Source: Paraclostridium bifermentans
Lineage (GTDB): Bacteria; Bacillota; Clostridia; Peptostreptococcales; Peptostreptococcaceae
Assembly: GCF_019916025.1 (NCBI RefSeq)
Contig: NZ_CP079737.1
Location: 3,240,779 to 3,304,778, forward strand
DNA: 64,000 nt
Reading direction: 5' to 3'
Below the pieces are notes generated by a model. That model was not told the DNA's origin. It did not search any database and was given only the letters and a program-made list of their open reading frames with translations. Positions 7,866 to 15,600 of the stretch are shown piece by piece (the first letter of the stretch is position 1; each line of letters begins with the position of its first letter). Made by a program: the position numbers and the translations under genes.

Positions 7866-8306
7866 TCACTTTCTTCTATTTTTTATACAAAATCTTGATA
7901 GTGTATTTAAAGCTTCATTGATTTCTTTTCTTTCTTCATCTTCCATCTTGTCAAACATATCATTTATACTTTTATATAAATTTTCTTCTAACTCAACTGC
8001 AATTTGTTCACCTTTTTGAGTTAACTCTAGATTTGTAAATCTCTTATCTTTTTTTGATTTAACTTTTACTACATATCCATTATCAATTAAAATATCCACT
8101 GATGTTGTAAATGCCCCTTTTTGAATTCCTATAAATTCATTAATTTTACTCATTTGTTTGTGTTCATGCTTATGAACAAATAGTAAAATTTTTGCATGTG
8201 TTTCATTAAGATTATAATCTAATTCTTTTATTGCAGAGTATTTAAATACATTTTTTGTAAAATGATGTACAATCATTAAGTTTTCTATAAAATTTAAATT
8301 TTTCAT
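7866..8306 (-). CDS. MarR family regulator of the MATE pump
   Basis: Winged-helix dimeric repressor, 146 aa. The helix-turn-helix and wing span about residues 50-100 (MSKINEFIGIQKGAFTTSVDILIDNGYVVKV, then SKKDKRFTNLELT with the wing Asp-Lys-Arg). It is the first gene of a two-gene operon with the MATE pump. Two 16-base operator-like repeats flank the promoter, so it likely represses itself and the pump until a ligand binds. The architecture resembles mepR-mepA, although the genes need not be orthologous. Confidence 0.88.
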   Translation of the reverse strand: MKNLNFIENLMIVHHFTKNVFKYSAIKELDYNLNETHAKILLFVHKHEHKQMSKINEFIGIQKGAFTTSVDILIDNGYVVKVKSKKDKRFTNLELTQKGEQIAVELEENLYKSINDMFDKMEDEERKEINEALNTLSRFCIKNRRK

Positions 8307-8325
8307 AAAATCTCCCCTTTTTATT

Positions 8326-8341
8326 AGTTTTAAATAAAACT
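8326..8341. promoter_or_regulatory. Putative MarR operator, proximal copy
   Basis: AGTTTTAAATAAAACT, a near-palindrome just downstream of the -10 of the marR-MATE promoter. It is the exact reverse complement of the distal copy at 8388-8403. Confidence 0.6.
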
Positions 8342-8353
8342 ATCTTACTTTTT

Positions 8354-8381
8354 ATTATATACCACGATAAATAAGATTCAA
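8354..8381 (-). promoter_or_regulatory. marR-MATE promoter
   Basis: On the minus strand TTGAAT (8376-8381), 16-base spacer, TATAAT (8354-8359). It is bracketed by the two operator copies. Confidence 0.65.
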
Positions 8382-8387
8382 ACAAAA

Positions 8388-8403
8388 AGTTTTATTTAAA
8401 ACT
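8388..8403. promoter_or_regulatory. Putative MarR operator, distal copy
   Basis: AGTTTTATTTAAAACT lies just upstream of the -35 element and is the exact reverse complement of the copy at 8326-8341, 62 bases away. Confidence 0.55.
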
Positions 8404-8409
8404 ATTTAT

Positions 8410-8458
8410 ATTAAAATAAAAAACACTAACTAAGTTAGTTAGTGTTTTTTATTTTAAT
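8410..8458 (-). terminator. 49-base perfect hairpin terminator
   Basis: Two 24-base arms around a single central base, with A and T runs at both ends, immediately after the holin-like gene. It can terminate in either direction. Confidence 0.85.
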
Positions 8459-8465
8459 ATTTTAC

Positions 8466-8822
8466 TTACATAGCTCTAGCAGGGAATATAGCATCTAAAA
8501 TTCCTATAACTACAGCTGCTAATAAAGCACCTATAATAGATACACCCATATTAGGTACTAAAAATTGAGCTGCATATATTATTATTGCTGCTATTAAAAA
8601 TCCTTTTATTCCTTTTCCAAAAGGAGATGCATCTACTCCCATAAACATTTCTACTAAATAATCTAACACTGAAATTACAACAGCAGCTAATAAAAATGAC
8701 CATATACCCTGTATTGTGAATCCTGGTGTTACAAATGATGTTATAACTAAAATAACTGCAACTAATAGAAATCTTCCTATCCATCTCATTATACTATTAT
8801 CATTACCGTTTTCATGTACCAT
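8466..8822 (-). CDS. Phage-holin-family small membrane protein (YvlD type)
   Basis: 118 aa with four hydrophobic segments and two internal repeats (IWSFLLAAVVISVLDYLV and IIGALLAAVVIGILDAIF), the pattern of the DUF360/phage holin 4 superfamily. The start was set at ATG 8822: AAGGAG lies 8 bases upstream, while the in-frame GTG at 8831 touches that ribosome binding site. These proteins are widespread, and several in Firmicutes are envelope-stress genes; no phage gene is near, so a lysis role is unlikely. Confidence 0.78.
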   Translation of the reverse strand: MVHENGNDNSIMRWIGRFLLVAVILVITSFVTPGFTIQGIWSFLLAAVVISVLDYLVEMFMGVDASPFGKGIKGFLIAAIIIYAAQFLVPNMGVSIIGALLAAVVIGILDAIFPARAM

Positions 8823-9000
8823 AAAAGTCACTCCTTTAAATAAAGTAATTTGTTTTGATTTTTACAAATAATAAAGTAGGTATAAATAATTAAATTTATG
8901 CTATTTTTACTTTTCTACTTTATAGTCATATATTAACCACTCTATTTAAAATTATCCATTCTATAATTTGTAGTTTTGAATTAAACCTTTTAACTTATAA

Positions 9001-9027
9001 AAACCGCACTTATTATAAGCGCGGCTT
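9001..9027 (-). terminator. Terminator of the BNR-like membrane protein gene
   Basis: A 12-bp stem with two G-U pairs and loop TAA on the minus strand, followed by a T-rich tail. Confidence 0.75.
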
Positions 9028-9050
9028 TCTAAAATTCATAATATAAATTT

Positions 9051-10508
9051 TTATTTTAGCTTTACAAATTCCCAAGTTTCACCTTGATTTTTTGATTTGT
9101 AAAGAGCTTCGGTATTTCCTTTGTAATCTCCATCTGGACCTTGTCCAATTGACATATATAAAACTCCATCCTTCTCATAAGGTATATCTGGCATATCAAA
9201 TGGCTTTATAACTCCTCCATTATCTAATGTTACTTCCTGTATAGGATATTCTACAAGTTTAAATGATATTCCTCCATCATCTGTACGATATAACGATCCT
9301 TCGGTACCAGAAGGCCTTATTGTAGTTATAAATCCAATATTATCATTTATAAACTTAATTCCTCCAACACTTCCAATTGTCCCATTAAAAGGATTTTCAT
9401 TTATAACTTCCCATATTTTCCCTGAATCTGTAGTCTTACTAAGTGAATATAAACTACTTCCTAATGCTTTATCTACTAAATTAGCTTTATAACCTACTTC
9501 TTTAGTTAGATAAAATTCTTCTTTACTTTTATCTGATCCTCCCGATTCCTGCTCATAATCTTCTGGCTGAGGAAGTAAACATGATTTGCTCCAGCTTGAA
9601 TCGTTTACTAAATTATATCTAGCAGGAGTTATACCTTCGTTACCTGGAGTAAACAAAGATACAGTGTATCCAACAATTTTAGAATCTGTTTGCTCAACAC
9701 CTGATAATTCTCCCTTTTCATTGATATTAATAATTCCATCCGAATTATATGCCCAATTTCTTTTTCCATAGTAAACTAATCCATAACTGCCTTGATTCCA
9801 CTTATCAACAGTTTCCTTAACCGGAATAACTTTAACTGTTTCGATTAATGGATTTAATAATTTATCATAGTTATATTTAGGATTAGCATAACCATTTAAA
9901 ATTAGTAAAATATCCTTAGACTTATTTTTATCATAACTTATTAAATAACTTTTTTCTTTCCCTTTATCATCTTTTCCATATATAAATGTATCAAAAGATG
10001 TAATTGTTCCATCTGGTTTAAATTTTAATGAAAAATTATCTGACATATACAATTCTTTTGGGAGTTTATATTTTTTATTAATATCTTCAAATATACCCCC
10101 AACGCCATCTTCATATATATTATTATTTTCAAATTTTACTTTTCTTTCATTTTTTAATCGCTCTATAACCCAGGATAACTTTCCTCCATAATTTACTGAG
10201 CTCTTATATATTTTAACTCCGTAAAATGATGTTATCGTTAAAATAATTATAATAAAAATATATTTAAATTTAATTGTTTTATTGTATTTATAGTATTTGT
10301 TTTTTGTGACTTTAAATATAGTAAATAAAACTATACCTATTATCAATAGTAGACATATAAAAAAGACATAAATATTATTATTCATTCTTCCATACATACA
10401 TAATGAAGATAATTCATAACAAAATGTCCAATATAAAACTATCAATATTGGATTTGTTATTAAAGAAATAAATATTTTTTTAAAATTTTCCCTAAATATA
10501 TTAATCAC
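9051..10508 (-). CDS. Membrane-anchored protein with BNR/propeller-like C-terminus
   Basis: 485 aa. The first 110 or so residues contain three hydrophobic segments (about 13-35, 46-66, 83-100). The long extracytoplasmic part ends in Asp-box-like repeats of a beta-propeller: LYSLSKTTDSGKIWEVI, LYRTDDGGISFKLVE and LYKSKNQGETWEFVK, each S/T-x-D-x-G-x-x-W/F like. These repeats occur in sialidases and in YCF48/sortilin-like propellers, but I see no sialidase catalytic residues, so an enzyme call is not justified. It is a single-gene unit. Function unknown, probably a cell-surface binding or assembly role. Confidence 0.7.
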   Translation of the reverse strand: MINIFRENFKKIFISLITNPILIVLYWTFCYELSSLCMYGRMNNNIYVFFICLLLIIGIVLFTIFKVTKNKYYKYNKTIKFKYIFIIIILTITSFYGVKIYKSSVNYGGKLSWVIERLKNERKVKFENNNIYEDGVGGIFEDINKKYKLPKELYMSDNFSLKFKPDGTITSFDTFIYGKDDKGKEKSYLISYDKNKSKDILLILNGYANPKYNYDKLLNPLIETVKVIPVKETVDKWNQGSYGLVYYGKRNWAYNSDGIININEKGELSGVEQTDSKIVGYTVSLFTPGNEGITPARYNLVNDSSWSKSCLLPQPEDYEQESGGSDKSKEEFYLTKEVGYKANLVDKALGSSLYSLSKTTDSGKIWEVINENPFNGTIGSVGGIKFINDNIGFITTIRPSGTEGSLYRTDDGGISFKLVEYPIQEVTLDNGGVIKPFDMPDIPYEKDGVLYMSIGQGPDGDYKGNTEALYKSKNQGETWEFVKLK

Positions 10509-10712
10509 CCCTAATCAAAATTGTAAATTATGCGTTATTTTTAAATATTTTTTCTCATTCTCTTTCCCCCTTAGGAAAAACCTCTGTTAATTATTTTTGT
10601 CATCCATATAAAGTAAGAAATATTACTTTAATTATAGCACTATATTTTTCTAATTTTACGACATAAGCTTAATAGAGTATAAAAGTCGCTTTTTAGATTA
10701 ATTTTAAAAACT

Positions 10713-10731
10713 AGAAATCATTATCATTATT
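10713..10731. promoter_or_regulatory. Fur-box-like sequence
   Basis: Read on the minus strand it matches the 19-base Fur consensus GATAATGATAATCATTATC at 14 positions, with three tandem NATAAT-like hexamers. It lies about 105-125 bases before the permease start. AT-rich DNA makes chance matches likely. Confidence 0.3.
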
Positions 10732-10749
10732 ATTAATGTTTTATATATT

Positions 10750-10764
10750 TTTTACCGGGTAAAA
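10750..10764. promoter_or_regulatory. Palindromic operator-like site
   Basis: TTTTACCGGGTAAAA is a perfect inverted repeat (TTTTACC, G, GGTAAAA), GC-rich at its centre and overlapping a possible -10 TAAAAT at 10760-10765. It is likely the binding site of an unidentified dimeric regulator of the permease. Confidence 0.5.
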
Positions 10765-10806
10765 TAAATAGGTATTCATATACCTTATAAAATAACGAAA
10801 GGAGAT

Positions 10807-10825
10807 TGTCATAATTTTTATGACA
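10807..10825 (+). promoter_or_regulatory. Hairpin between ribosome binding site and start codon
   Basis: TGTCATAA (10807-10814) and TTATGACA (10818-10825) form a perfect 8-bp stem with loop TTT. The ribosome binding site GAAAGGAG (10797-10804) is 31 bases before the permease ATG; folding this hairpin cuts the effective distance to 12. The stem also hides ATG 10820, which would start a 7-codon ORF whose stop overlaps the permease start. Confidence 0.55.
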
Positions 10826-10835
10826 TTGATTAATA

Positions 10836-12215
10836 ATGTTTAGCATCTTAGGATTAATTTTATCATTGATACTTATAATGTACCTTGCATATAAAGGGTA
10901 CTCAACAATAATAACCGCCCCAATAGTTTCTCTATTAACAATAATTCTTACTACAGGATTTGATAGCCATCTAATGGCAAATTATACAGAAGTATATATG
11001 GTTGGATTTGCAAATTTTATAAAAAACTACTTCCCTCTTTTTATGACCGGTGCAATTTTTGCGAAATTAATGGAGGAAGCTGGATATGCAAAATCTATAG
11101 CTCATTTTATAACTAAGAAACTCGGAAAAAATAAATCTGTATTAGCTGTTGTTCTATCTGGATCACTTCTTACATATGGAGGGGTTTCATTATTTGTTGT
11201 TGCATTTATACTTTATCCAATTGCATCTATGTTATTTAAAGAAGCTGATATTCCTAAAAGACTTATTCCTGGAACTATAGCTCTAGGTGCATTTACTTTT
11301 ACGATGACAGCTATGCCTGGCTCTCCAGAAATTCAAAATGTTATACCCATGAAATACTTTGGTACAGATACATTCGCAGCCCCTATTATAGGAGTTTTTG
11401 CAAGTATCTTAATGCTAACACTAGGAATGTTATGGCTTACTAAGCGTGTTAAATCTGCTAGGAAAAATAACGAAGGTTACGGCAATCATAATCATAGTTC
11501 TATTGAGGAAAATTATGAGAATTTACCTAATATATTTAGAGCTGTTACCCCTATAATTATAATTTTTATTACTAATTTGTTCTTTTCAAAAGTTTATTAT
11601 GAAAATATAAACGGCGAATATTTAAGTAGCTTTAATACTACTTTAAGTAATGTTTCTGGAACTTGGAGTGTTATAATTGCAATAGTTCTAGCTGATTTAT
11701 TTATAATATTAACTAACTATAAAAACATAAAAAATTTAAAATCAGTTCTAGATATAGGTGTTTCTAATTCCTTCAGACCACTTCTTAATTCAAGCGCAAT
11801 TGTTGGATATGGAAGTGTTATAAAATCATTGGCAGTATTTAGCGTTATTCAAACATTTATTTTCTGTATTTCATCAAATCCAATAATATCAGAAGCTTTA
11901 TCAGTAAACTTGATTTGTGGACTTACAGCTTCAGCTTCAGGAGGACTTGGAATATCCCTCGATGCACTTGCACCTACTTATTTACAAATGAGTCATTCTT
12001 TAAATATTTCTCCTGAAATTCTCCATAGAATAGCTTCTCTTTCTTCTGGTGGATTAGATACTCTACCTCATAATGGAGCTGTGATTACAACACTTGCTAT
12101 TTGCGGATTAACTCACAAAGAATCTTATAAAGATATTTTTGTTACTTCTGTAGTTATCCCTATTTTAACGACTACTATAGTTGTAATATTAATTTCTCTT
12201 AAATTTGCAGTTTAA
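10836..12215 (+). CDS. GntP family permease
   Basis: Proton-coupled uptake of a small organic acid (gluconate, 3-hydroxybutyrate or similar) across the cytoplasmic membrane. 459 aa with about 12-14 hydrophobic segments. Family features are the N-terminus ILGLILSLILIMYLAYKGYS, then TGAIFAKLMEEAGYAKSIA, MPGSPEIQNVIPMKYFGT, and the C-terminal LSSGGLDTLPHNGAVIT. The ATG at 10836 is the first possible in-frame start (a stop lies three codons upstream) and matches family N-termini, yet its ribosome binding site is far away; see the leader hairpin. It is monocistronic and not beside kinase or dehydrogenase genes, so the substrate is open. Confidence 0.88.
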   Translation: MFSILGLILSLILIMYLAYKGYSTIITAPIVSLLTIILTTGFDSHLMANYTEVYMVGFANFIKNYFPLFMTGAIFAKLMEEAGYAKSIAHFITKKLGKNKSVLAVVLSGSLLTYGGVSLFVVAFILYPIASMLFKEADIPKRLIPGTIALGAFTFTMTAMPGSPEIQNVIPMKYFGTDTFAAPIIGVFASILMLTLGMLWLTKRVKSARKNNEGYGNHNHSSIEENYENLPNIFRAVTPIIIIFITNLFFSKVYYENINGEYLSSFNTTLSNVSGTWSVIIAIVLADLFIILTNYKNIKNLKSVLDIGVSNSFRPLLNSSAIVGYGSVIKSLAVFSVIQTFIFCISSNPIISEALSVNLICGLTASASGGLGISLDALAPTYLQMSHSLNISPEILHRIASLSSGGLDTLPHNGAVITTLAICGLTHKESYKDIFVTSVVIPILTTTIVVILISLKFAV

Positions 12216-12217
12216 TT

Positions 12218-12260
12218 ATATAAGAAGAGATTATCACTTTTAAAGTATCTCTTCTTATAT
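12218..12260 (+). terminator. Terminator of the GntP-type permease
   Basis: A 14-bp perfect stem (12218-12231 with 12247-12260) and an A/T-rich tail. Confidence 0.85.
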
Positions 12261-12284
12261 AAAAATTTTTTCACATTAAAAAGT

Positions 12285-12851
12285 TTATCTACTTATGCTT
12301 TTTAAGTCCTTGTATCCTATCCTTTTTACAGAAACACTTACTACCTTTATTAAAAACAATCCACAAACTAAATTAATTAAAACTGCCGGAACTACTGCTA
12401 CTAAAAATAATGATTTGAACGTCCCAGGTAATCCTACTAAAACTAATGCAGATAATAAAAAAGTTGTTCCGCTTACTAATGTTCCTATTGGTAATATTAT
12501 TAAGGATATTATAAAGTCTTGAGTTTTTTCTTTGAATTTTTTTATAAATGAGAACTTATACATAATAAATACTAAAACATATATTATGTTTGTTGTAATA
12601 ACTTTATCTAATATATTCGGCAATTGTCCTCCAGGAAACTTTGTCGTTAATGCCGTAAAAATTCCAGTTATAACTCCACATACAAGTGAACTTTTATAAT
12701 CGTCTTTATTTAAAATTATTATTGTAAATAACATTATTAACGTCATATCTGGCTGAATTGGCAAGCCGATAGTTGGTGTTATTTGATGCAATAGTAGCCC
12801 AATCGCTAATAGTAGAGAATTTAAAACTAATTTTCTTGTATTTGTTTTCAT
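12285..12851 (-). CDS. trpP: Tryptophan transporter TrpP
   Basis: Membrane protein for tryptophan uptake, 188 aa with six or so hydrophobic segments. It resembles the B. subtilis TrpP (YhaG) family: KLVLNSLLLAIGLLLHQITP then IQPDMTLIMLF near the N-terminus and FPGGQLPNILDK in the middle. AGGAGG precedes the ATG by about 9 bases. The T-box leader upstream has a UGG specifier, so expression should rise when tRNA-Trp is uncharged. That independently supports tryptophan as substrate. It is the only gene under that leader. Confidence 0.92.
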   Translation of the reverse strand: MKTNTRKLVLNSLLLAIGLLLHQITPTIGLPIQPDMTLIMLFTIIILNKDDYKSSLVCGVITGIFTALTTKFPGGQLPNILDKVITTNIIYVLVFIMYKFSFIKKFKEKTQDFIISLIILPIGTLVSGTTFLLSALVLVGLPGTFKSLFLVAVVPAVLINLVCGLFLIKVVSVSVKRIGYKDLKSISR

Positions 12852-12975
12852 AATTATGTCCTCCTAGTTTTTTTAAATAATTATTATTTTTCATTGTAAA
12901 TTTCCAATGATATAAATCGCTGTCTTTTGAGATACCTGTTCACATCATATTTATCACCACCTTAATTTTTTGAAA

Positions 12976-13262
12976 TTAAAAAACTCCGTCCTATATTAAT
13001 AGGACGGAGTCTATCCGCGTTGCCACCTAATTTACGTACAAAAAATTATTTGTACATCACTCAATTTCAGGTACTATCATACCCTATTCGCTATAACGTG
13101 CGACACACGGTAAAGTCTACTCTCACATAATTGTGATTTCAATTTACTCCTCAAAGGCCCATTCACTAAATCACTTCTTGCCAAGATTCCACCACCCTCA
13201 GCTCTCTATATTGAACCTAAATTTAGCTACTATCCCTTTTCTTAGGATTTATATTAAAGTTA
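12976..13262 (-). ncRNA. Trp-specific T-box riboswitch of trpP
   Basis: The minus strand carries a full T-box leader. Stem I contains the conserved AGAGAG element (about 13204-13209) and a specifier loop GTGAATGGGCCTTT in which TGG, 13159-13161, is a Trp codon. The T-box bulge motif AGGTGGCAACGCGG lies at 13015-13028, and the intrinsic terminator follows at 12983-13010. Uncharged tRNA-Trp would pair its NCCA end with UGGC of the bulge and block the terminator. Ends are approximate; the right end is the predicted transcription start. Confidence 0.93.
12983..13010 (-). terminator. T-box regulated terminator
   Basis: ACTCCGTCCTAT (12983-12994) pairs with ATAGGACGGAGT-type arm 12999-13010, loop of 4, followed by six T on the minus strand. 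It competes with the antiterminator of the T-box. Confidence 0.9.
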
Positions 13263-13268
13263 TTTAAA

Positions 13269-13297
13269 ATAATATTCTATACAACTTTATTTGTCAA
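13269..13297 (-). promoter_or_regulatory. Promoter of the T-box-trpP unit
   Basis: On the minus strand TTGACA (13292-13297), 17-base spacer, TATTAT (13269-13274), almost consensus, placing the start of the leader near 13262. Confidence 0.75.
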
Positions 13298-13396
13298 TTT
13301 ATTTTTTAATAACTACTCATATAATCTATAAATTAATATGATTTATTTATATGAGGTATATATTAAAAAGTTTACTAATTTATTTTAAGACTTAGA

Positions 13397-14923
13397 TTAT
13401 TTTACTCCAACTTGATCCCATGCAGCTTTAACATCATTAGCTACTTGATCTCCATAAAGGTCTTTTGCTGATTGAACTAAAGAACTTTTAGCATCTTTAA
13501 ATTGTGATTGTCTTGTTAAGTATTGAGTAAGAGCTCTATAATATATTTTCTCTGCTTTTTCTTTACCTATTTTAGTTATAGTGTTATATGCTGCTTTATT
13601 AGGTATACCACTATTTATATGAACTCCACCTCTATCATAATATATACTATAGTTTTTATAGTCTTTCATATTTGCTGGTTGTCCATGTTTTGTAGGATCT
13701 TGTAAATCTCTTATAGCTTCACCTGGTGTTTTATATAAATCTTCTCCCATTTGCCAGTCATCACTATCTACAAAATAACCAAATACATCTGAGAATGATT
13801 CATTTAATGCTCCTGGTTGATATTGGTAAACTAAGTCTGCTGATGATGATGTAACTCCATGTGTTATCTCATGTGCAACAACGTCATTTGCTGCTGTAAA
13901 AGCATTTTCTGTTGTTTTATTTCCATCACCATAACTCATCTCTACGCCATTCCAGTAAGCATTACTCATACTACTTCCATCCTCTTCAGGAACATGAACA
14001 TAAGAATTTATATCTGATCCTTTACCATCATAACTTTCTCTATTATGAGTATCTTTGTAGTAGTTATAAACTTGATCTGTAAAATAGTGAGCATCTACAG
14101 CTGCTTTATCTTGATCGAAGAAGTTTTTTATATTTGTAATAATATTTCCAACTGTTGTATCACCTTTAAAAGCTTCGAAACTTTTAGTTATTATTTGACC
14201 TTTATGAGTAGTATCCACTAATTGATACTTACCATTATCTTCAGTTATTTTTAAGTTTTTAATTTGTCCATCTGAACCAATTCCAGTACCTGTTGCTTGA
14301 GTTGCTTCTTCTAAAACATTTTGTTTTTCAACTATACTACCATTTTCTGCATCTACTTTAATTAACCAATGAGCAGGCTCTGGAACAGAATATGATAAAT
14401 CTAAAGCATATACAGCTCTATTAGTTTTTTCATCAACAACAATTTTAGCATCTTGGATTGTATCTTCACCTGATAAGTTTTTAACTTCATCACGTGATTT
14501 TTCTATTGATTTAAAAGCTAACTCAATAGCTTTATCTTTATCTATTTTAGTTTCATTTTTAACTTCCAATTTACCTTGATCTAAATCCCCATTTACAAAA
14601 ACAACTTTTCCATCTTTATCTGTGTGTATCTTAACCTCAGCTTTATCTGCAAAATAACCATCAGCTTTAGGTTTTAGAGTATAGTGAGTAAATCCTAAGT
14701 CATCTTTTTCTTTTTTAACTAATTCATATTGATCTGCATTGTCTTTTACTTTGTAATCTTCAGATACATTTTTTAATACATCTTTTAAATCTTTATCTGC
14801 TGTAACATTATAAGCTTGAGGCAATTCTTCCTTAGTTTGACTATCTGCAAAACTTACTGTAGGTGCTAAAAATCCGCATGATAACCCCGCAATTGTTAAA
14901 ATAGCTAAATTTCTTTTAAACAT
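13397..14923 (-). CDS. Secreted thermolysin-like neutral metalloprotease (M4)
   Basis: Extracellular zinc endopeptidase, 508 aa. Signal peptide 1-26 (cleavage after VSFA), FTP and PepSY propeptide domains to about residue 205, then the M4 catalytic domain. Zinc ligands are His351 and His355 in HEITH and Glu375 in GALNESFSD; NAYWNG (321-326) is the substrate-binding strand and GGVHINSGIPN holds the transition-state His. Length and layout match bacillolysin and the clostridial lambda-toxin type. It should self-cleave its propeptide after secretion. It stands alone with a long upstream region holding two possible promoters. Confidence 0.96.
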   Translation of the reverse strand: MFKRNLAILTIAGLSCGFLAPTVSFADSQTKEELPQAYNVTADKDLKDVLKNVSEDYKVKDNADQYELVKKEKDDLGFTHYTLKPKADGYFADKAEVKIHTDKDGKVVFVNGDLDQGKLEVKNETKIDKDKAIELAFKSIEKSRDEVKNLSGEDTIQDAKIVVDEKTNRAVYALDLSYSVPEPAHWLIKVDAENGSIVEKQNVLEEATQATGTGIGSDGQIKNLKITEDNGKYQLVDTTHKGQIITKSFEAFKGDTTVGNIITNIKNFFDQDKAAVDAHYFTDQVYNYYKDTHNRESYDGKGSDINSYVHVPEEDGSSMSNAYWNGVEMSYGDGNKTTENAFTAANDVVAHEITHGVTSSSADLVYQYQPGALNESFSDVFGYFVDSDDWQMGEDLYKTPGEAIRDLQDPTKHGQPANMKDYKNYSIYYDRGGVHINSGIPNKAAYNTITKIGKEKAEKIYYRALTQYLTRQSQFKDAKSSLVQSAKDLYGDQVANDVKAAWDQVGVK

Positions 14924-15008
14924 TAAAATCCATCTCCCTTGTTAAATTTTTAATTAATACTTTTGAAAATTTTAACCCTAACTTAAATAACATTAAATTA
15001 ATGCATAA

Positions 15009-15038
15009 AAAATATTAGTTAAGCCTTCAGACTGTCAA
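15009..15038 (-). promoter_or_regulatory. Proximal protease promoter candidate
   Basis: Minus strand TTGACA (15033-15038), 18-base spacer, TATTTT (15009-15014); start near 15002 gives a leader of about 80 bases. Confidence 0.55.
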
Positions 15039-15228
15039 TTTTGAAGTTTTTGTTTTTGTAAAAATTTAAGAGGAATGTTTTTAGAATACAGTTTGGTATA
15101 AAAAAATAATATAAATATTGTCTATTTTTATTATATAAAAAACAAATTAATACTTAAAAAAATATCTATTTTTATTTATTTTATTGATAAAATATTGAAA
15201 ATAAAAGATTTGTTTCTTCTTGAAAATG

Positions 15229-15244
15229 ATTTTGTATACAAAAT
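15229..15244. promoter_or_regulatory. 16-base perfect palindrome upstream of the protease
   Basis: ATTTTGTATACAAAAT is a perfect inverted repeat about 200 bases upstream of the proximal promoter and about 45 bases inside the transcript of the distal one. It is operator-like; no cognate regulator is identifiable. Confidence 0.4.
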
Positions 15245-15289
15245 TTTGGTTATTACTTTAACATAATTATGTTCGTTCTTTCAATATAG

Positions 15290-15318
15290 ATATTATATAC
15301 GTATAGTTAGATTGTCAA
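15290..15318 (-). promoter_or_regulatory. Distal promoter candidate
   Basis: Minus strand TTGACA (15313-15318), 17-base spacer, TAATAT (15290-15295). It would give the protease a 360-base leader or drive an unannotated RNA. Confidence 0.45.
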
Positions 15319-15382
15319 CTATTTCCATAAAAAAATATTTAGATTGCTAACTTTAATTATCTAGATTAAATCTGAAAATGGC

Positions 15383-15457
15383 TTATACACTTAGGTACAA
15401 GCCATTAAAATTAATTGTTAAATTTTTTAAATATTCTATTAAAATTTTATTTTTCAT
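15383..15457 (-). CDS. Possible 24-residue peptide
   Basis: ATG at 15455-15457 follows GGAGAG by 5 bases and opens a 24-codon frame (MKNKILIEYLKNLTIN, then FNGLYLSV) with a basic start and hydrophobic stretches. Its stop lies inside an imperfect hairpin (about 15378-15407: AATGGCTT with AAGCCATT). I do not recognise it. It has no signal peptide and no cysteine, so it is not an AgrD-like pheromone. It may be a small membrane peptide, a leader peptide or chance. Confidence 0.25.
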   Translation of the reverse strand: MKNKILIEYLKNLTINFNGLYLSV

Positions 15458-15543
15458 CTTCACTCTCCGTGAATTTAAAATTTCCACTTTATTGGGTTAT
15501 TTAATTATTATTGGTCAAATTATATATATTATTTAAAAATTAA

Positions 15544-15587
15544 AAAGTAGAAGATTCATTATCATTTGATAACTAACCTTCTACTTT
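15544..15587 (-). terminator. Terminator of the glycosyltransferase gene
   Basis: AAAGTAGAAG (15544-15553) pairs with CTTCTACTTT (15578-15587); a smaller nested stem lies in the loop and T-rich sequence follows on the minus strand. Confidence 0.75.
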
Positions 15588-15600
15588 AATACTTAATTTT

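Larger units (their letters stand above)
10509..10835. other. Divergent intergenic region upstream of the GntP-type permease
   Basis: 327 bases without a gene. It holds, left to right, a Fur-box-like stretch, a 15-base palindrome, a 6-base inverted repeat AGGTAT/ATACCT at 10770-10785, a ribosome binding site at 10797-10804 and a hairpin before the permease start. I could not place a convincing promoter for the leftward gene at 9051. Confidence 0.65.
14924..15600. other. Long intergenic region upstream of the protease
   Basis: 677 bases. It contains two minus-strand promoter candidates, a perfect 16-base palindrome, a possible 24-codon ORF with a hairpin at its end, and the terminator of the glycosyltransferase gene at 15544. 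The stretch 15060-15220 is simple AT-rich DNA in which I see nothing. Confidence 0.6.

Noticed and set aside
8466..8822. Prophage remnant suggested by a holin-family protein
   Set aside because: No other phage gene lies nearby and the YvlD-type family is chromosomal in Firmicutes.
12706..12894. 62-codon frame overlapping the start of trpP
   Set aside because: It overlaps trpP in another frame and the AGGAGG inside it serves trpP.
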